A stretch of DNA of 64,000 nt from Latrodectus hesperus (Eukaryota > Arthropoda > Arachnida > Araneae > Theridiidae): NCBI GenBank assembly GCA_037975125.1, contig CM075857.1, positions 39,085,436-39,149,435 of the forward strand, written 5' to 3'. A program made the position numbers and the translations under genes. The notes below the pieces were generated by a model. That model saw only the letters and a list, made by a program, of their open reading frames with translations, had not been told where the DNA came from and searched no databases. Shown here in pieces: positions 13,770-27,187 of this stretch (position 1 is its first letter; every line of letters begins with the position of its first letter).

Positions 13770-14214
13770 TTTATATAATAAATAATATATTTAATAAAAT
13801 GATATATTTTATTGATATATTCATAATAAAATGATATATTTCATTTTATTCATGAAAAATTAAGTAAAGTAATCACTGCCATTTTTTTGATGTAGAAAAG
13901 CAGTTTACCCCAGTTTTGTTAGTAATTCATTTGATATTTTTTTATTGCAGACAGTTATACTAAATCACTTTCATCTTGTAAGATATCTGAAAATTCGTTT
14001 TCCTTCTCCTTCATTATGTTCTCAATAATTTAACCCGTCTGTACTTCTAACGTACAAATTACATCTGAATCTGTTTACAAAAAGGATGCTCTAGTAGGGT
14101 TCTTTTCCGAAATTAATAGATGACTAACTCATCATCACTCTAGTCACCAAAGAAATGATCTTTGCTTTTTAAGTTCTTTGATAAAGCTTGCATGTCATAA
14201 TGTTGTAAATACCT

Positions 14215-14538
14215 GTTTTCCTTAACATCATTCCAAGCTTTGAGTAACAAGCACATCGGGCTTAGAATTTTTTCCTTAACATTATTCCAAGCATTGAGTA
14301 ACAAGTACATTGGGCTTAGAATTTTTTCCTTAACATTATTCCAAGCATTGAGTAACAAGTAAATCGGGCTTAGAATGTTTTCCTTAACTTCGTTTCAAGT
14401 ATTGAGTAACAAGTACATCGGGCTTAGAATGTTTTCCTTAACATTGTTTTAAGTATTGAGTAACAAGTACATCGGGCTTAGAATGTTTTCCTTAACATCA
14501 TTTCAAGTATTGAGTAACAAGTACATCAGGCTTAGAAT
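14215..14538. repeat. Minisatellite, six 54-bp units
   Basis: Six consecutive units of exactly 54 bp (324 bp in all) each start TTTTCCTTAAC after one base and end GGGCTTAGAAT, with GAGTAACAAGTACATCGG in the middle. Units 1-3 share CCAAGC-type spellings and units 4-6 share CAAGTATTGAG, indicating two rounds of expansion. On the minus strand 54 bp equals 18 codons and units 1-3 stay open, but a TGG-to-TGA change closes the frame in units 4-6. No promoter, splice or protein-family evidence supports coding. Confidence 0.92.
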
Positions 14539-17500
14539 GTCGATTTCCCAAAGTCCTACTCAATCCCCATTGTCATTTTTTACAAAAGTATTTACGATAT
14601 TTGTGCTAGAAGCTATGGATTATGCTCTAAACCATTGACTATAAAATGAAAATTGGATTATATAGAATTTCAGTGAATTGCTTAAAAATAAACAAGATAT
14701 TAATGCGAATATTGCTATATTTAACTATTCGAAAAAGTTAAAGATTCGCTGTGAAAAAAGTGGCTCAATTCAAGTTGCTCAGTCAAAATTAAAAAAAAAA
14801 ATCAGATAATAAAAATTGCAAAGGAAAGAAGTATAAAATAAGTTCATAATACAAGAGATTTATCAAAATTTTAGTTCTTAAATGAGAATTAAAATTATCA
14901 TTGCCTCTATGGAATCATGAACGTTGCCACCCTATAGTTCATAAAATTGTGAATGAAAAGTGCTTATTTCGTAAAAAACGAGTACTGTAGTAGAGTTTAA
15001 GATATACAATTTTAAAATAATACCAACAGTAATATGATATACAACTTATTATTTTATTAATTAGAAATTTCGCTTCATTTTGTCTAATTCTACATAAAAT
15101 ACAAAATGTATTAATATATTTATAATCAAAATTCAAATATGATGAATATCAAACTATAAAAATAATACAAAGAAGAAAATAATTTGATGATTTTATAACA
15201 CATCAATGGTTATTTCAAAATTTACATTGACATGAAATAAATTAATATTAAATATCAGTTTCGTTTATTTGAATTCAGTAATCCAACAAAATATTATTAA
15301 TTTTGGTCCATAATAAAAAGATAAAAGACGGCAGGACAAAAATATTTTAGAAGAAAAGTTATCGGAACTTGTGTAAATCTACGAAGGGATATTAGGCAGT
15401 TGTTATATACAATATCAAGGTCTGTTGATTATTTTGTCACAACTAAGTTTAATGTCACATTCAACAATTGTAGAAGATATTAATAAAATATTCATAATTA
15501 TAACAATATAACTTATCATTACGCAAAAGTTAAAATTGAAGACTGATAATTCTAATTCATGAATAAGTAATAGATAGATCGGAGGTCAAAAGATTTACTG
15601 AAGCACAAAAATTATCCAAATTTATCAATAACATAATGGATAACACTAGAGTAGGATTTTGGACAATCATTGATGGTTGCATGAAAAACATGTAATGTTT
15701 TTGGTGGCAAAAAAGTGTAATGGCAATTATTAAAGAACTGTGGACAGATGACCATGGCTTCCAGTGGAAAATGTGCATTAGGCTTCTGGGGAAAAATTGC
15801 GATTTGGCGAAGTAATGATGTGTGTTGTTTTTTAATGATAATTACTATTTACTTATTCATACAAAACTTTGTTATGTATCAGTAAATGAATTTGATTACA
15901 TCACTAGGCTAAAAACAAATCGAATGAAGTGTAAAACATTTGAAAATTCTGTTTAGTTTTTTCGAGAGAAGTTTTCAAATATTTAATAATACTGAAATTG
16001 AAATTCCTTATAACTGTGTTACAATGTATTTCTGATCAAGAGTGCATTTAGGAATGTAGTAAACGTGTTTTCTGTAGTGGATGAAAGTAATATTTTGTAA
16101 ATGTGAAAATATTAATGCATGTTATTATTTTTTTTAAAAAAAAATTACATTTTTATTATGTAAAAAGAAAAGGAGTTCCGATTGGTTGGTTGATTGGTGT
16201 CGTGTCCATGAGGAGAACTATAGAAGACCAAAAGTGTGCAGAACACAGTTGACTATTCCCCGAAATGAGCCAGAGATCTTAAAATGGCTGGGCATTCATG
16301 AGTCCAACTCCTCGGAGACAATGGCAACCATTTTGCCAAGCGGTTCCGATGCCGAACATATCTTTAAAACCCCAACGATTACGCATAAGAGAGAGAGAGC
16401 AACAACTTTAAAATGATGGAAATGACCATAAACCTTATTTGAAGCGAGCACTTGAATATTGCGTTTGTCCTGCAATAAGTAACTTTATCATAAGCTCAAA
16501 TCAACATTAAATACGGTTGAAATTTATTACAAGTGTTCAATTAAAATTTTGAAAGAAACATATTCTATCCTTTAAGTTATCCGGTGATAAACCTCCTCAT
16601 ATTCCATTACATGTTGCTATTCTCAATTGGTCACTGAATTAAAATTCAACAGACAAACAGAAGAAGGATTTTATACAGATATAATTAAAATAGTCATAAC
16701 TATAACCATAGAGGTTGCTAATAAGATATAATACATTATATGTTGAATTTATAGGATATCATCAACTCATGCGCCCTGCTATGGTTTCATACACCACCAA
16801 TAGATAAAATAAGTTATTTAATTTCGCATACATAAAAGTCACAATAGAAAAGAATTAGACCTCAAAAATACTTTTTCCATTTCTTTTTGTTTACTAACTC
16901 TTTTTATTGAGGAAGGAATTAAATTGCAGTCATGTTCGGATTAAGTGCGTTTCACAGGCAATTTTTAGACTTTCTTTTCAAATCTTGCTTACAAAAGTTA
17001 AGTCTGAATAATTATATTGTGTTATTACGTGTTTTGAATTTAAAGTGGCTGAGTTCTTTTGATTTCATTTTCAATAGCGCTTTATATCCGTTTGCTTAAA
17101 AAAAAAGCTTTTTTGACCCTCTTTTATAGAGACTTTCCGCTTAAATTGATAGCACAAAGAACCATCATTTTTTTGCTGTTCTTCCATATGCATATTATTC
17201 CAAGCGTCAGACTATCCCACATTTTGGCGTTATAACCTACTAATTGACAGGTTAATTAATCATCGGAGTTAATCAGTTTATTTAATTTTGACGCCAAACG
17301 TTCATTTTTCCCCGTCTCAGAAGGACTTGGATAAAGCACATAAGAAACTTTTTTTGCAAGCTTGCTGAAAATTATGAGAGATCAAAGAAAAAAGTTCCAA
17401 AAATGTTTTGTGTTTTTAAGCTAGTTTAGATTATGAGCTAATATTTATCTTTCAAAGCACAATATTCTTAATATTAGTTAGTACTTGAGAATTTTCTTTT

Positions 17501-20500
17501 ACAATTATTTGTTCTTTAGTACTTTCGAACCGCATTTTGATTAATGAATAAATACTGTTAGTTTTTGTTAACGACGATTATTCTGATTTTTTTGGAATGG
17601 TAAAATATGTCAATGCATGTGATTATTTAAAGATATATTCTAGCTAGTCATAAAAATAACATCTTAAGTTCAGAATAAAAATTCACTGTTTCGAAAGTAT
17701 TTCTATTTTGAGGTCTGTTGTACATTGCTAAAATCTTTAAGCTAACGAGTATCTCCATATATCTGCAATAGAACATAGCAGAGGAACTATTGCATAACAT
17801 TGAATAACAAAAAAAGCGTTTTAATCTACTTTCAAGGCTGATAAAGTCGAAATTATCGTGAAATGGCTTGATAGCATCTCTGCTATACGACGTAATGATG
17901 AATTGATAAATTGAGTAAATGTTCCCTGCACTGCTAAAGGAAGTTTAGTTAGATTGCATAGAAATTCGTAGAAACTGAAAAACAAATTTTATGAATTACT
18001 GGTGAAAAACTAATGTGACTGCAACAGTATGGGTACCCTTCATGATAAATATTGCAGTACTGTTGAAGTACTGACATGATAGGTACAATTGAAACCCATG
18101 GAACAACTGTTGTTGATCAGGAAGAATTATATATAATTACTCAAATTCTGAGAATTGTTGCTTTTACAGATAACTAATGGTCTCTAAGATCAAAGCAAGT
18201 TAATGAAGATGTAAAAGTAAATGCCATTATTAAGTTATTAATAAATATCTAATAATTTTTAAATATTTCAATGAAACTCAGAGGAAATGTTGACATAATA
18301 CCTATAAGCTTGACAAAAGTATTGGCATTTTTTAAGATATTAGAAAAAGAGATTTCATAACCTTACCGAAGTGTCAAAAACAAATATTTACTATTTAAAA
18401 AGAGCAATCTAAAGAGAAAAACCGATTTTGCTTTACAAGAATTAAGTATATTTATTATATGCAACATTAGTTGCTGGACACAATTGTTAATCTCATTAAG
18501 CTATTACAGCCATGATTTGCTTCAAGTTTATTGTATCAAACACTGTCGTGGTTACCAAGAGATAATAGTTTGATGCTTTATTTTTTAATGAGTCTATCAT
18601 TAAATGATAATCTTTCAAAGGTGTTTCCTTAAGTGACCTTGTACAATTCTCCTAACAATAACTCGTAATTCTTGACATAATTGCCATCATTTGTAAATGA
18701 TCATTGGTGATTTTTATAGCTATCGAACTATACACGTTTGAGATACACCATGTCCAATCATATTAACACCTCTCTATCGTAGTTCATTGTTACTAACCCT
18801 TGAGCTGACAGTGGTATTTTTTTTTCTTTTAAATTACGAGTTCTCAACACAAATTTAAACTACACTACTTACCAAACACTGTACGCATATTTTTTTATTA
18901 AATTCTATTAGATGAAATTTGTATTGCTAGTAATTGTAACAGGTATTTTGACCTACTGCGAAATAAAATTTTTCATTATAATTTTGAAAACTTATGTATG
19001 GATAATCATACGAATAAATTTTTTGTACTTTTCTTAAGAGAAGCAAATTTAAAAACTATTGTCTTATCAAAAATACTGCATTCACTAATATTAAAAAAGC
19101 AAATAAATAATAAAATTAACAAGATATGATTAATAACCAGTTAGTTCATATTTAGTGTTAATATGTTGCTAAGCGGATGTTACTTAAAACTCCAATAAGA
19201 GAATTAAAGCACTGCAATTGGAATTACGTCTTCTGCAATTAGTAGAAAAATGCTTACTTGAGAATCAGACTGCAAAATTCAGCTGAAGTAATTGAAATAT
19301 TTGGAGTAGTCAATTTATTACAATAACATCCATTTTGGTGACAGGCTTAGCTTTATTTATTGAAAAATTGCAATAGAGAGCTATTAAATTAGTGGTAGGC
19401 TCTAAATCAAAGAACTTAAATATATCTTTATGGAATTCACAGATTTTAGGAATAAGATCAAATCTGTGATACACACAAAATTAAAATATTCAATTAAGGC
19501 TTCCACAATCGTCACGTTTAGAGTCAATACCTGATATTTGATGTTAAGATTGACTAATTTCCGTTTTTGTTTTCACTGGATGATTGAATCGACGTCTACC
19601 ACATATAGATATTTTTCCAGAACAAGTGTGTGAGAGATCCATCTATTTAATGCTATATATTTCATGTCAAATAATTTAACGCTTGAAGTGAATGCCTCAA
19701 TCTGTCCTTGATAAGTCATTTACAGATGAATCCATGTTTATTTTCTAAACTGATAGAAACCATTATTTAATTTGAAAAAAAACACAAAAACACATAATCA
19801 ACTATACAGATTCATATATCTATCAAGATACGAAGAATTCATATCTGCGTTTGGAATAGTATTTCGTTAGTTCAAACTGCAAGCTTTTTCACATTGAACA
19901 AAAACATCCACGTCTAAAGGGCGTCTTTGACGTGTATGTTCCCCTCATGGAAGTACAGTGGATGATTATTTCCAGTAGCAGGGTAGTGCCATTAGAGCTC
20001 TCAAAATTCACATCATATTTGACTATTTTCAGCCACAAAATAAACTAATAAAGATGTTGGATACCGTTGATTAATCCCATGGAGTTTATTATCGAACTCT
20101 CAATTACTAGATATAAATCGAATAGAAATTAATCGTAATTTGAGAGCACACATATTTGCAAGCAATCCTTTTTATTAAATCACTCTCTCAACAAAATTGG
20201 AAAATCAACTCCTTTTACTTACAATTAAACTTACGGACTTCATACTTAATGATATACATTTATAAAATGTAAATTATGTCTAGAAGGGATGACACTTAAT
20301 ATTAAAAACATTTTTCTAATTTCAATCTAACGCATCGATTCGAAAAAGTATTAATTTCTAAAATTTAATAGTTGTATTATTATTTTCTTTTATAATTTAT
20401 GATATGTCGTAATTTGTGTGGTTTATTTTTATTAATTTTCAAACTATAAATTTTGAATTTTGTTGAACTAAATCACTTAACATCAATTATTAATTTTCAA

Positions 20501-21100
20501 ATAATGCCGAATTTTTAAAATTTTCTTAACACTAGCGAACTTTTACAATTCATCGTGTCTACGATATATGCCAGAATAATTTTTATAATATTAAACGTTT
20601 TTTTGTCATTGAGATACCTGATGAGTTCATTGAATAAATTATTTCCAAAACCTATCCACACTTAACAAATATTCCAGAATTTTTACAGAAACGCAAAATT
20701 GTGCAAAATATTCCCCATTGCTGCTTAAAAAAGCTTCAAGAGACGTAAAAAAGTCGAAAAAGAGGCAAGCACGTTTAGCTGTCGCTGCTAATGACTTAAT
20801 AAACAGCAGACAATATGGCGGGTTATTGTTAGAATTTCTTTTTCTTTGTAAGTGGAAAATGTTTCTTTCCTCGAGAACTTTAGAAAGTCACACTCATTTG
20901 CTACTACGTGGTTCTGATTTATTAAAAATAAGCTCATTTTTTGTATAAATTTTCCTTTAATGTATTACAGAGAATTTTTAATTACGTTATCAAGTTTTTA
21001 TTAATAAAAATAAAGAATATACGAAAAACCAAAAGATTAGTTTTAAAGTAAATAAGTTGAATGTTTATATAGAGTTAAAAGAAATGAATTTAAGGTTATC
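14539..21100. other. Long non-coding stretch with two islands
   Basis: No gene or complete transposon recognised. The island 16165-16410 has higher GC and a 76-codon frame without family resemblance. The island 17200-17340 contains TTTGGCGT and its inverse ACGCCAAA around TTGACAGGTTAATTAATCA, which looks like clustered factor sites. The 20710-20950 block is also non-repetitive, with an unassigned 76-codon frame. Confidence 0.55.
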
Positions 21101-21388
<288 letters not shown>

Positions 21389-21399
21389 GATATATTCGT

Positions 21400-21778
21400 T
21401 AGAGTCTGATAGCAACGGTTGCCTAATTGGTTAGGTCATTCTAGCTCGCTATCAGAAGGTAGTGAATTCGAGTCCTGTCTCAATCAAAAATCCATCCTGT
21501 TCGCTAATGATGGCTGGGACATGTAAGATATGTCATGGTATCAATGTTCTCCTAGGGAAATAATACCTCTGGGGGTTCTAGATTAAGACTGGGGGTTTTC
21601 TGATTGATTCCTGCTTCTACATTACGAAGACCCACTCGCTTGCAATGCTTTGTCGACTTGAGGCCAAAGTCAGATATCAAACTTTGGTGCCTCTCGATTT
21701 TGAATCTCCCGAAGTTGCACCTCACACTCCTCACCATGAGCCGCACGGGCTCATGGGACTTGATCATCATAAGATAAC
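21400..21778 (+). mobile_element. tRNA-headed SINE, family C, copy 2
   Basis: The tRNA-like head (GGTTGCCTAATTGGTTAGG, then GAATTCGAGTCCTGTC) is followed by the family C body (GCTAATGATGGCTGG, CTGCTTCTACATTACGAAG). The right end passes into a duplicated ATAAGATAACAATAGAAT motif. The left border abuts the (TA)n tract and is approximate. Confidence 0.72.
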
Positions 21779-23707
21779 AATAGAATTATGACGATAAGAT
21801 AACAATAGAATCTGAATATAAATTCTGCCTTAATTTTTCGACTGGAATTCAACTTTTCAAGTGTTTGATAGTGATTTAAACATTTGTTCGTTGGAAAACC
21901 TCAACAATATTATGCATATTTAGATTGACATGGGTAGTAAAATTAACAATTCCTAAAATTCTTTACATAACAGTTATTTAAAAATTAACACAAATTGTAA
22001 TGATTTTCGGGCTTCGATAGTAAGGAAAGATTCTGTCTTTGAAAAAGGTTCTCTTTTCAGTTATGATATGTGGATTTTGCCCTTTTTAAAACTGTGTTAT
22101 TAGAAATCCTACACATATTAATTTCCAACAGAAGATTTATATAAATTCTTAACACACATAATTCAACGGCCGTAGTATTATGTACAACGAAAGGAAGAAC
22201 ATAAAATCGACACATTTAATTACAGGAAAATAGTATATAAATACTATTAATTAAGATTAGAATATTAATTATAAAGATATAAAGAAATTATAAGAAGAAA
22301 GATTATCTTAAATTAAATTAATTTTCTAGAAGAAAGCGAATATGAAATTTATCACAAAACTTGGTTTTATATAAACTATAAAAAATACTAACATTTTGCT
22401 AGGTAAAGCAAAGCAATTTATGAGTCTTCAGAACATTGTCAGTTCAGGATCAAATTTGATAATAAATGCCATAAAAATCTAAAGATGAAATAATCTATAA
22501 TTCCACGCCTGCAACAGTTTCACAGACAATATGATATAGAGAAACAGAGACACTTTGGAATACTCGGTATTCATATTCATACAAGTAATTAAAGAACAGA
22601 TATTGAGGTTAAAAGAAAGCAGCTAGAGTTAAATCAATAATAAAGTTAAATGGCAAATTGTCTCAAACTTTTAAGGCTTCAACTAAAATATTTCGTAAAT
22701 TTCATTTATACTATTTTAATTTTAATAATTTTAAACCAACATACCTTTTGACAAGAAATACCAGTAGTATCAAAAAGTTATATGAATTTTATTATTTCAC
22801 ATATTAGTAAACTTCAAATATCTCTTTATAGTAACCTGGTATCTTATCACCGGTAACTGATTAAAACAAACATTCGAGCATATTTAGCGATAGTTGCATG
22901 AGACTGGATTATTCTGCGTTATTAAGCGTGGTAAAGACAGACATTTTGCTGAATTCTTGTATTGAAGTTATATTGCTAGTGAAGTGGACTTATATAATTA
23001 TATTGTTTTGTAGAAGATTCTTGTTCTTTAGAATAGTAAATTTGTTTCTGATCTTATTGCTAAAGACAAAGTATATGTATCTGATCTCAGTATGAGCATA
23101 ATCGATTGAGATATCAGAATTATGAGTTAGACAGTTAACGATTACAGTTAACCGTTAACAGTTAACCTCACTTCTCTATCTAGGTAACTCTATTCATTCG
23201 ATGTGATATTGCCAAAAAAAACATTTTTTGTATGTATATAAAATAATTTTATTTCAATTAATACTTAATATAGATTTTATCTACCTATTTTCACGCATAA
23301 ATCTGCTTATACTTGAATTTAAATTTAACTGATTAATACCTGTATCGAAACTTTAAAGTATAAAAAACATTTCTGTCAATATATTTTCAAATATTGAGCA
23401 ATTCATTGATATTTTTTATCTACTACACAATGGCAATTCATTTTTGATTAAGCTCATGTTTTCCAAATGTAAGTAAGTCGAAAAATTCTGATTAAATGAT
23501 TGCGATTTTCATTCAAATATAACGCTCATTATTTTCATCACAAAATAATTATTATTTTCATTTACATTACATGTAATCTTTGTGACATTGGGATGAAATT
23601 ATAATTTTGTGGGTTGAAGACTAATAAACCGGGTATGAATAATACGCTTTGTATTTAAGACAATATATTATTAAGAGTCTTGATAAATCAATGTTTTACG
23701 AAGTGTG
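21779..23707. other. AT-rich non-coding stretch
   Basis: No gene seen. Near 23131-23166 there is a cluster of GTTAAC palindromes. Confidence 0.65.
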
Positions 23708-23721
23708 TTATTGTAATTTAT

Positions 23722-24024
23722 AATTATTTTTTTAAATAACGGCAGGCACTAGGTGACTAACCCTTCCCTACAAGAAAGCAAGAAACTGCTACTCATTTGT
23801 CGGTACCCAGTGGGCACATGTGAACCAAGTCACGTAGGTGAGTAGCATTACCCACACCATACCACCACAAACCCGTTTAAAGAGTTGGCCACATTCATAC
23901 ATCATCTCGGAAGAAAGGACAGAGAAACACAGAAGGAAATAAACATCCATGCCCGAACCGGGATTCGAACCCGGGACTCACAGCTCAAGAGTCAGGAATG
24001 CTAACCATTCAGTCATTGGTCGGC
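23722..24024 (-). mobile_element. tRNA-headed SINE, family B, copy 1 (reverse)
   Basis: On the minus strand it opens GCCGACCAATGACTGAATGG, with a near-perfect RNA polymerase III B box (GGGTTCGAATCCCGG) and then GGGCATGGATGTTT. A perfect 14-bp duplication TTATTGTAATTTAT flanks it at 23708-23721 and 24025-24038. This sets both borders and shows LINE-type target-primed insertion. The A-rich tail lies at the low-coordinate end. Confidence 0.93.
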
Positions 24025-24038
24025 TTATTGTAATTTAT

Positions 24039-25269
24039 TAATATTACTAAATTTTTCAAAATTTCATTAACGTTATTAAAAATTTTAAAATCGGATGACA
24101 ACAATTGCAGTTTCTAAAATTTACTTGGCTAATAAAAATTTGGCGTCAAATGTAAAAAAATAAATGCAATTACTTTTGCAAAATGGTGTAAAAATAACAT
24201 TGGATTTTGCAATACACAGAAACAACCTAAAAATGTTCATATAAAATAATTTCCTTTTATAAGTACTCTATATAAAGAAATTCCTAATGTATATACTAAA
24301 CATTTCTTGTGTCTATAATAAATGACCTCGCTATCGAATTTAATATATATTAAAAGGGAAATACAAAAAAACGTTATTTCACAATTTTGCAAAAATTATA
24401 TCATATAATGAAGTTTTAGTGTACTAAAGGAACTATATTATCATTTACTTCTTACTGTATCAAAATGCAAAATTTGATTCAAGCATCTTAAATTTTATAA
24501 CTGAAACATATTGACTAAAATATTAATCCCTATTTGGATGAGGTATATCATTCACATAAATATCATTATTTTCTCGCCAAATTTAATGATTATTTATATT
24601 CAACTACTCCTACATTACAAATTTTACTACAAATTGAAGTTATTGCTTAATAAGAAAAAATAAAACGTGTTTCACAAACCCTCTAACCACTTATCCACGA
24701 AAACTTTTCTTCTTCCTTTTTGATTGATTTATCACTTAACCACGTTGCCATTATCTTGTTCTAACCTTTTTTCCCTCCATCACAACTGCTCCTTGTTAGA
24801 AAAACCTTCTTTTTCCCCTTCTGCTTTCAATTTTTTCCCCGAGTCTTAACACTTTTTTCCCCACCTTGCTGGTAAGGGTGTCGTAAAAGATGTTTCTCTG
24901 AGAAAAATGTTCTTTTCCTTGCCTTTGCTTCGTGCCTCGGCAACTGCCTTCTAACTAGGTGTCTAAAAGTAGATTTATTACTGCTTATAAATAGCTCTTA
25001 AAAAGGCGAAAAAAATTAAGGAGAGAGATTGAAATTAATGCTATCCAAAACTATGTTTTCAGATGGGGAAAAACCATGATTCATATTTCAAAGTCATCAG
25101 TCTGCATAGGGAAAGGCAAGAAGGAGGATGTATTACATTATCGATTAAGACGTCAGCAGAAAAAAAATTAAATAGAAATAAAAAAAACAGTAATAAAAAT
25201 TATTTCATATATAGACGACATAAGCATGGGCAAAAGATGGTATAATAGTTTGGATGTTCAAGATGATTG
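24039..25269. other. Non-coding stretch with a pyrimidine-rich unique patch
   Basis: The 24690-24970 part is pyrimidine-rich (CTTTTTCCCCTTCTGC, TTTTTTCCCCACC), non-repetitive and slightly GC-richer. No coding frame of note. Confidence 0.5.
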
Positions 25270-25930
25270 ACATGAAAATTTTATTGCACTTAAAAATTTT
25301 TTAACATTTTTATTCTATTATTTCCATCCAAGTTATTTTGCACAAAATAATAGAAGCTATATGTTTTTTATGAAAATATTATCCAAAATAAATAATCTTG
25401 TTATAATGACCAATAACTATGCTAATAAATAATTAGAAACGACAGTCAAAAAAAATCTTTGTAATTATAGATGGCAACAGCATTGAAGATTTCAGCTTAA
25501 GGCATAAGTTTCCATGATGATAGAAGAAAATTTTATTGGCATGAAAAAAGTTCGAAATATTACTTAAAATTTCCAAATATTTTATATTGATGCAAGTTCT
25601 TTTGCACATTGTAGGAACTATTTTTAAAAAATATTATCAAATGTAATCCAAATATAAATAATTTTATTAATATAGCAAATTTTATTCATGAACAATTCTA
25701 ATAAATAATTGAAAATGGCAATTGTAAGATTTATATCTTTATAGATGGAATAAGATTATGTAATTTCAAACTTATGGCATAATTTGAGAATAAAATATCA
25801 TTAGTATGGAAAAATTTTAATAATGTCCAATTTCACCACAACACAAGCTCTTTTTATACAATATTAAAGCTATTCATATGTTCTTTATAAAAATATTTTT
25901 CAGATGTAATTAATTATGTTTATTAGACAA
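25270..25930. repeat. Decayed tandem repeat, ~250-bp unit, about 2.6 copies
   Basis: Three successive segments (about 25270-25505, 25506-25785, 25786-25930) share the same order of landmarks: a CAAGTT/CAAGCT block followed by TTTTGCAC or a decayed form of it, then AGCTAT/AACTAT, AAAATATTATC, CTAATAAATAATTAGAAA or TTGAAA, TATAGATGG, and GGCATAA. They have diverged by substitutions and indels. No transposon ends are visible. Confidence 0.65.
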
Positions 25931-26093
25931 CTTAAGGAAAAGAAAATTAATTAATAATGCGTTAATCGAGAAATATAAAACCATAATTATATAGGAAATA
26001 TCTCAAAATATTCAAAATAAAAATTAAATGGGAAAAAAATTCCTTCCATTTGTCATTTTAATTCCATAGAAATTAATATGTGTGTTTATTTAT

Positions 26094-26383
26094 GTTATTA
26101 TTATTACTTATGACATTTGGACAAGCCAAGCTCGCTATGCCGTTGGCTATGCGAATTTAAGTCAGTAGGGTGCGTCTTTCATTTAACCAGAGCATCACGA
26201 AGGTGTAAGTAATACTTTGCTTTAAACTCCTTCAATAGATGGCGCCACCAGAGGATCCACTCCCTCAATTTTGACATTGCTGGGGGGGGAGGAAATTTTC
26301 TCCAGACCATGAAACCCATGGTAACGGCTCAACGACGGACCACAAGACTTTCGATTCCACAGATTTAACGAGCACGTATATAG
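26094..26383 (-). mobile_element. SINE family A, copy 3, 5'-truncated
   Basis: The reverse complement carries the A-family body from TATACGTGCTCGTTAAATCT through GGATCCTCTGGTGGCGCC to GCGAGCTTGGCTTGTCC, with a TAA-type tail. The tRNA-like head is missing, which is common for SINE or LINE insertions with incomplete reverse transcription. Confidence 0.85.
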
Positions 26384-27140
26384 CAGTGTTAATATATAAT
26401 CACATAAATACATTGTAACCATTCTATTTATTACTTTAATTGAAGTAATCAATCATTAAGGTTATCATTAGTGTTAAGTTTTTCTTAACTGAATTTGATA
26501 TTTTTGAAGAAAAAGGATCAGATGAAAGTTAAGATATGATAATAAAAGAATATTATTGATATAACGATAGAATATGGCCTGAAAACAATAAAATATGTTA
26601 AAGTAAAGATAATCATTTGATGTAATTATGACATACTATCGGAAATTCAAAGCATACAATATTTTTCTTAAAAATAATCACTAAAATTCAAATTTTAGTG
26701 ACAATAGAAATAAAAAAATATTATTGTTTAAAAATCAATATAGAAAATATTAAAATACTTTTTGTTGCATAAAACTTATGTTGTTAGAAAAGGGCTTACA
26801 GTTGTCAAATTTTAATGTATTTTTTCTTAATTATTTTGAACTTATTGCGCGCACGCGCGAACAGTAAAATTCGACACGAAACTTAATATTTTAATATCTG
26901 GCCAGCCATTAATTAAAAGATTAAGTTCACAAATTTTCGTCATTTTTTCCAAATTTTTATCACGTGAAGATAAAAAATTTCAGCCCTTTTATTTTCACTA
27001 AAACATTTGATATTGTTATTTATAAATTTGTTTATGACATATAGTTGATAGACATGTTTATGACATGTAGTTGATTGATAAATTGCATATTAACAACAAT
27101 AGAAAACTGATAATATGTAAATTATGTTAAAATTTTAAAC

Positions 27141-27187
27141 ATGAAACCACATATTATCAACTATGTGTTGATATTATGTGGTTTCAT
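27141..27187. repeat. Hairpin, 20-bp arms with one mismatch
   Basis: Arms 27141-27160 and 27168-27187 pair with a single mismatch around a 7-nt loop. The arm reads ATGAAACCACAT then TATTATCAA. There is no host gene or poly-T stop nearby, so a small-RNA role is unproven. Confidence 0.8.

Noticed and set aside
14215..14538. CRISPR-like array
   Set aside because: The units are contiguous 54-bp repeats with no variable spacers, in animal DNA.
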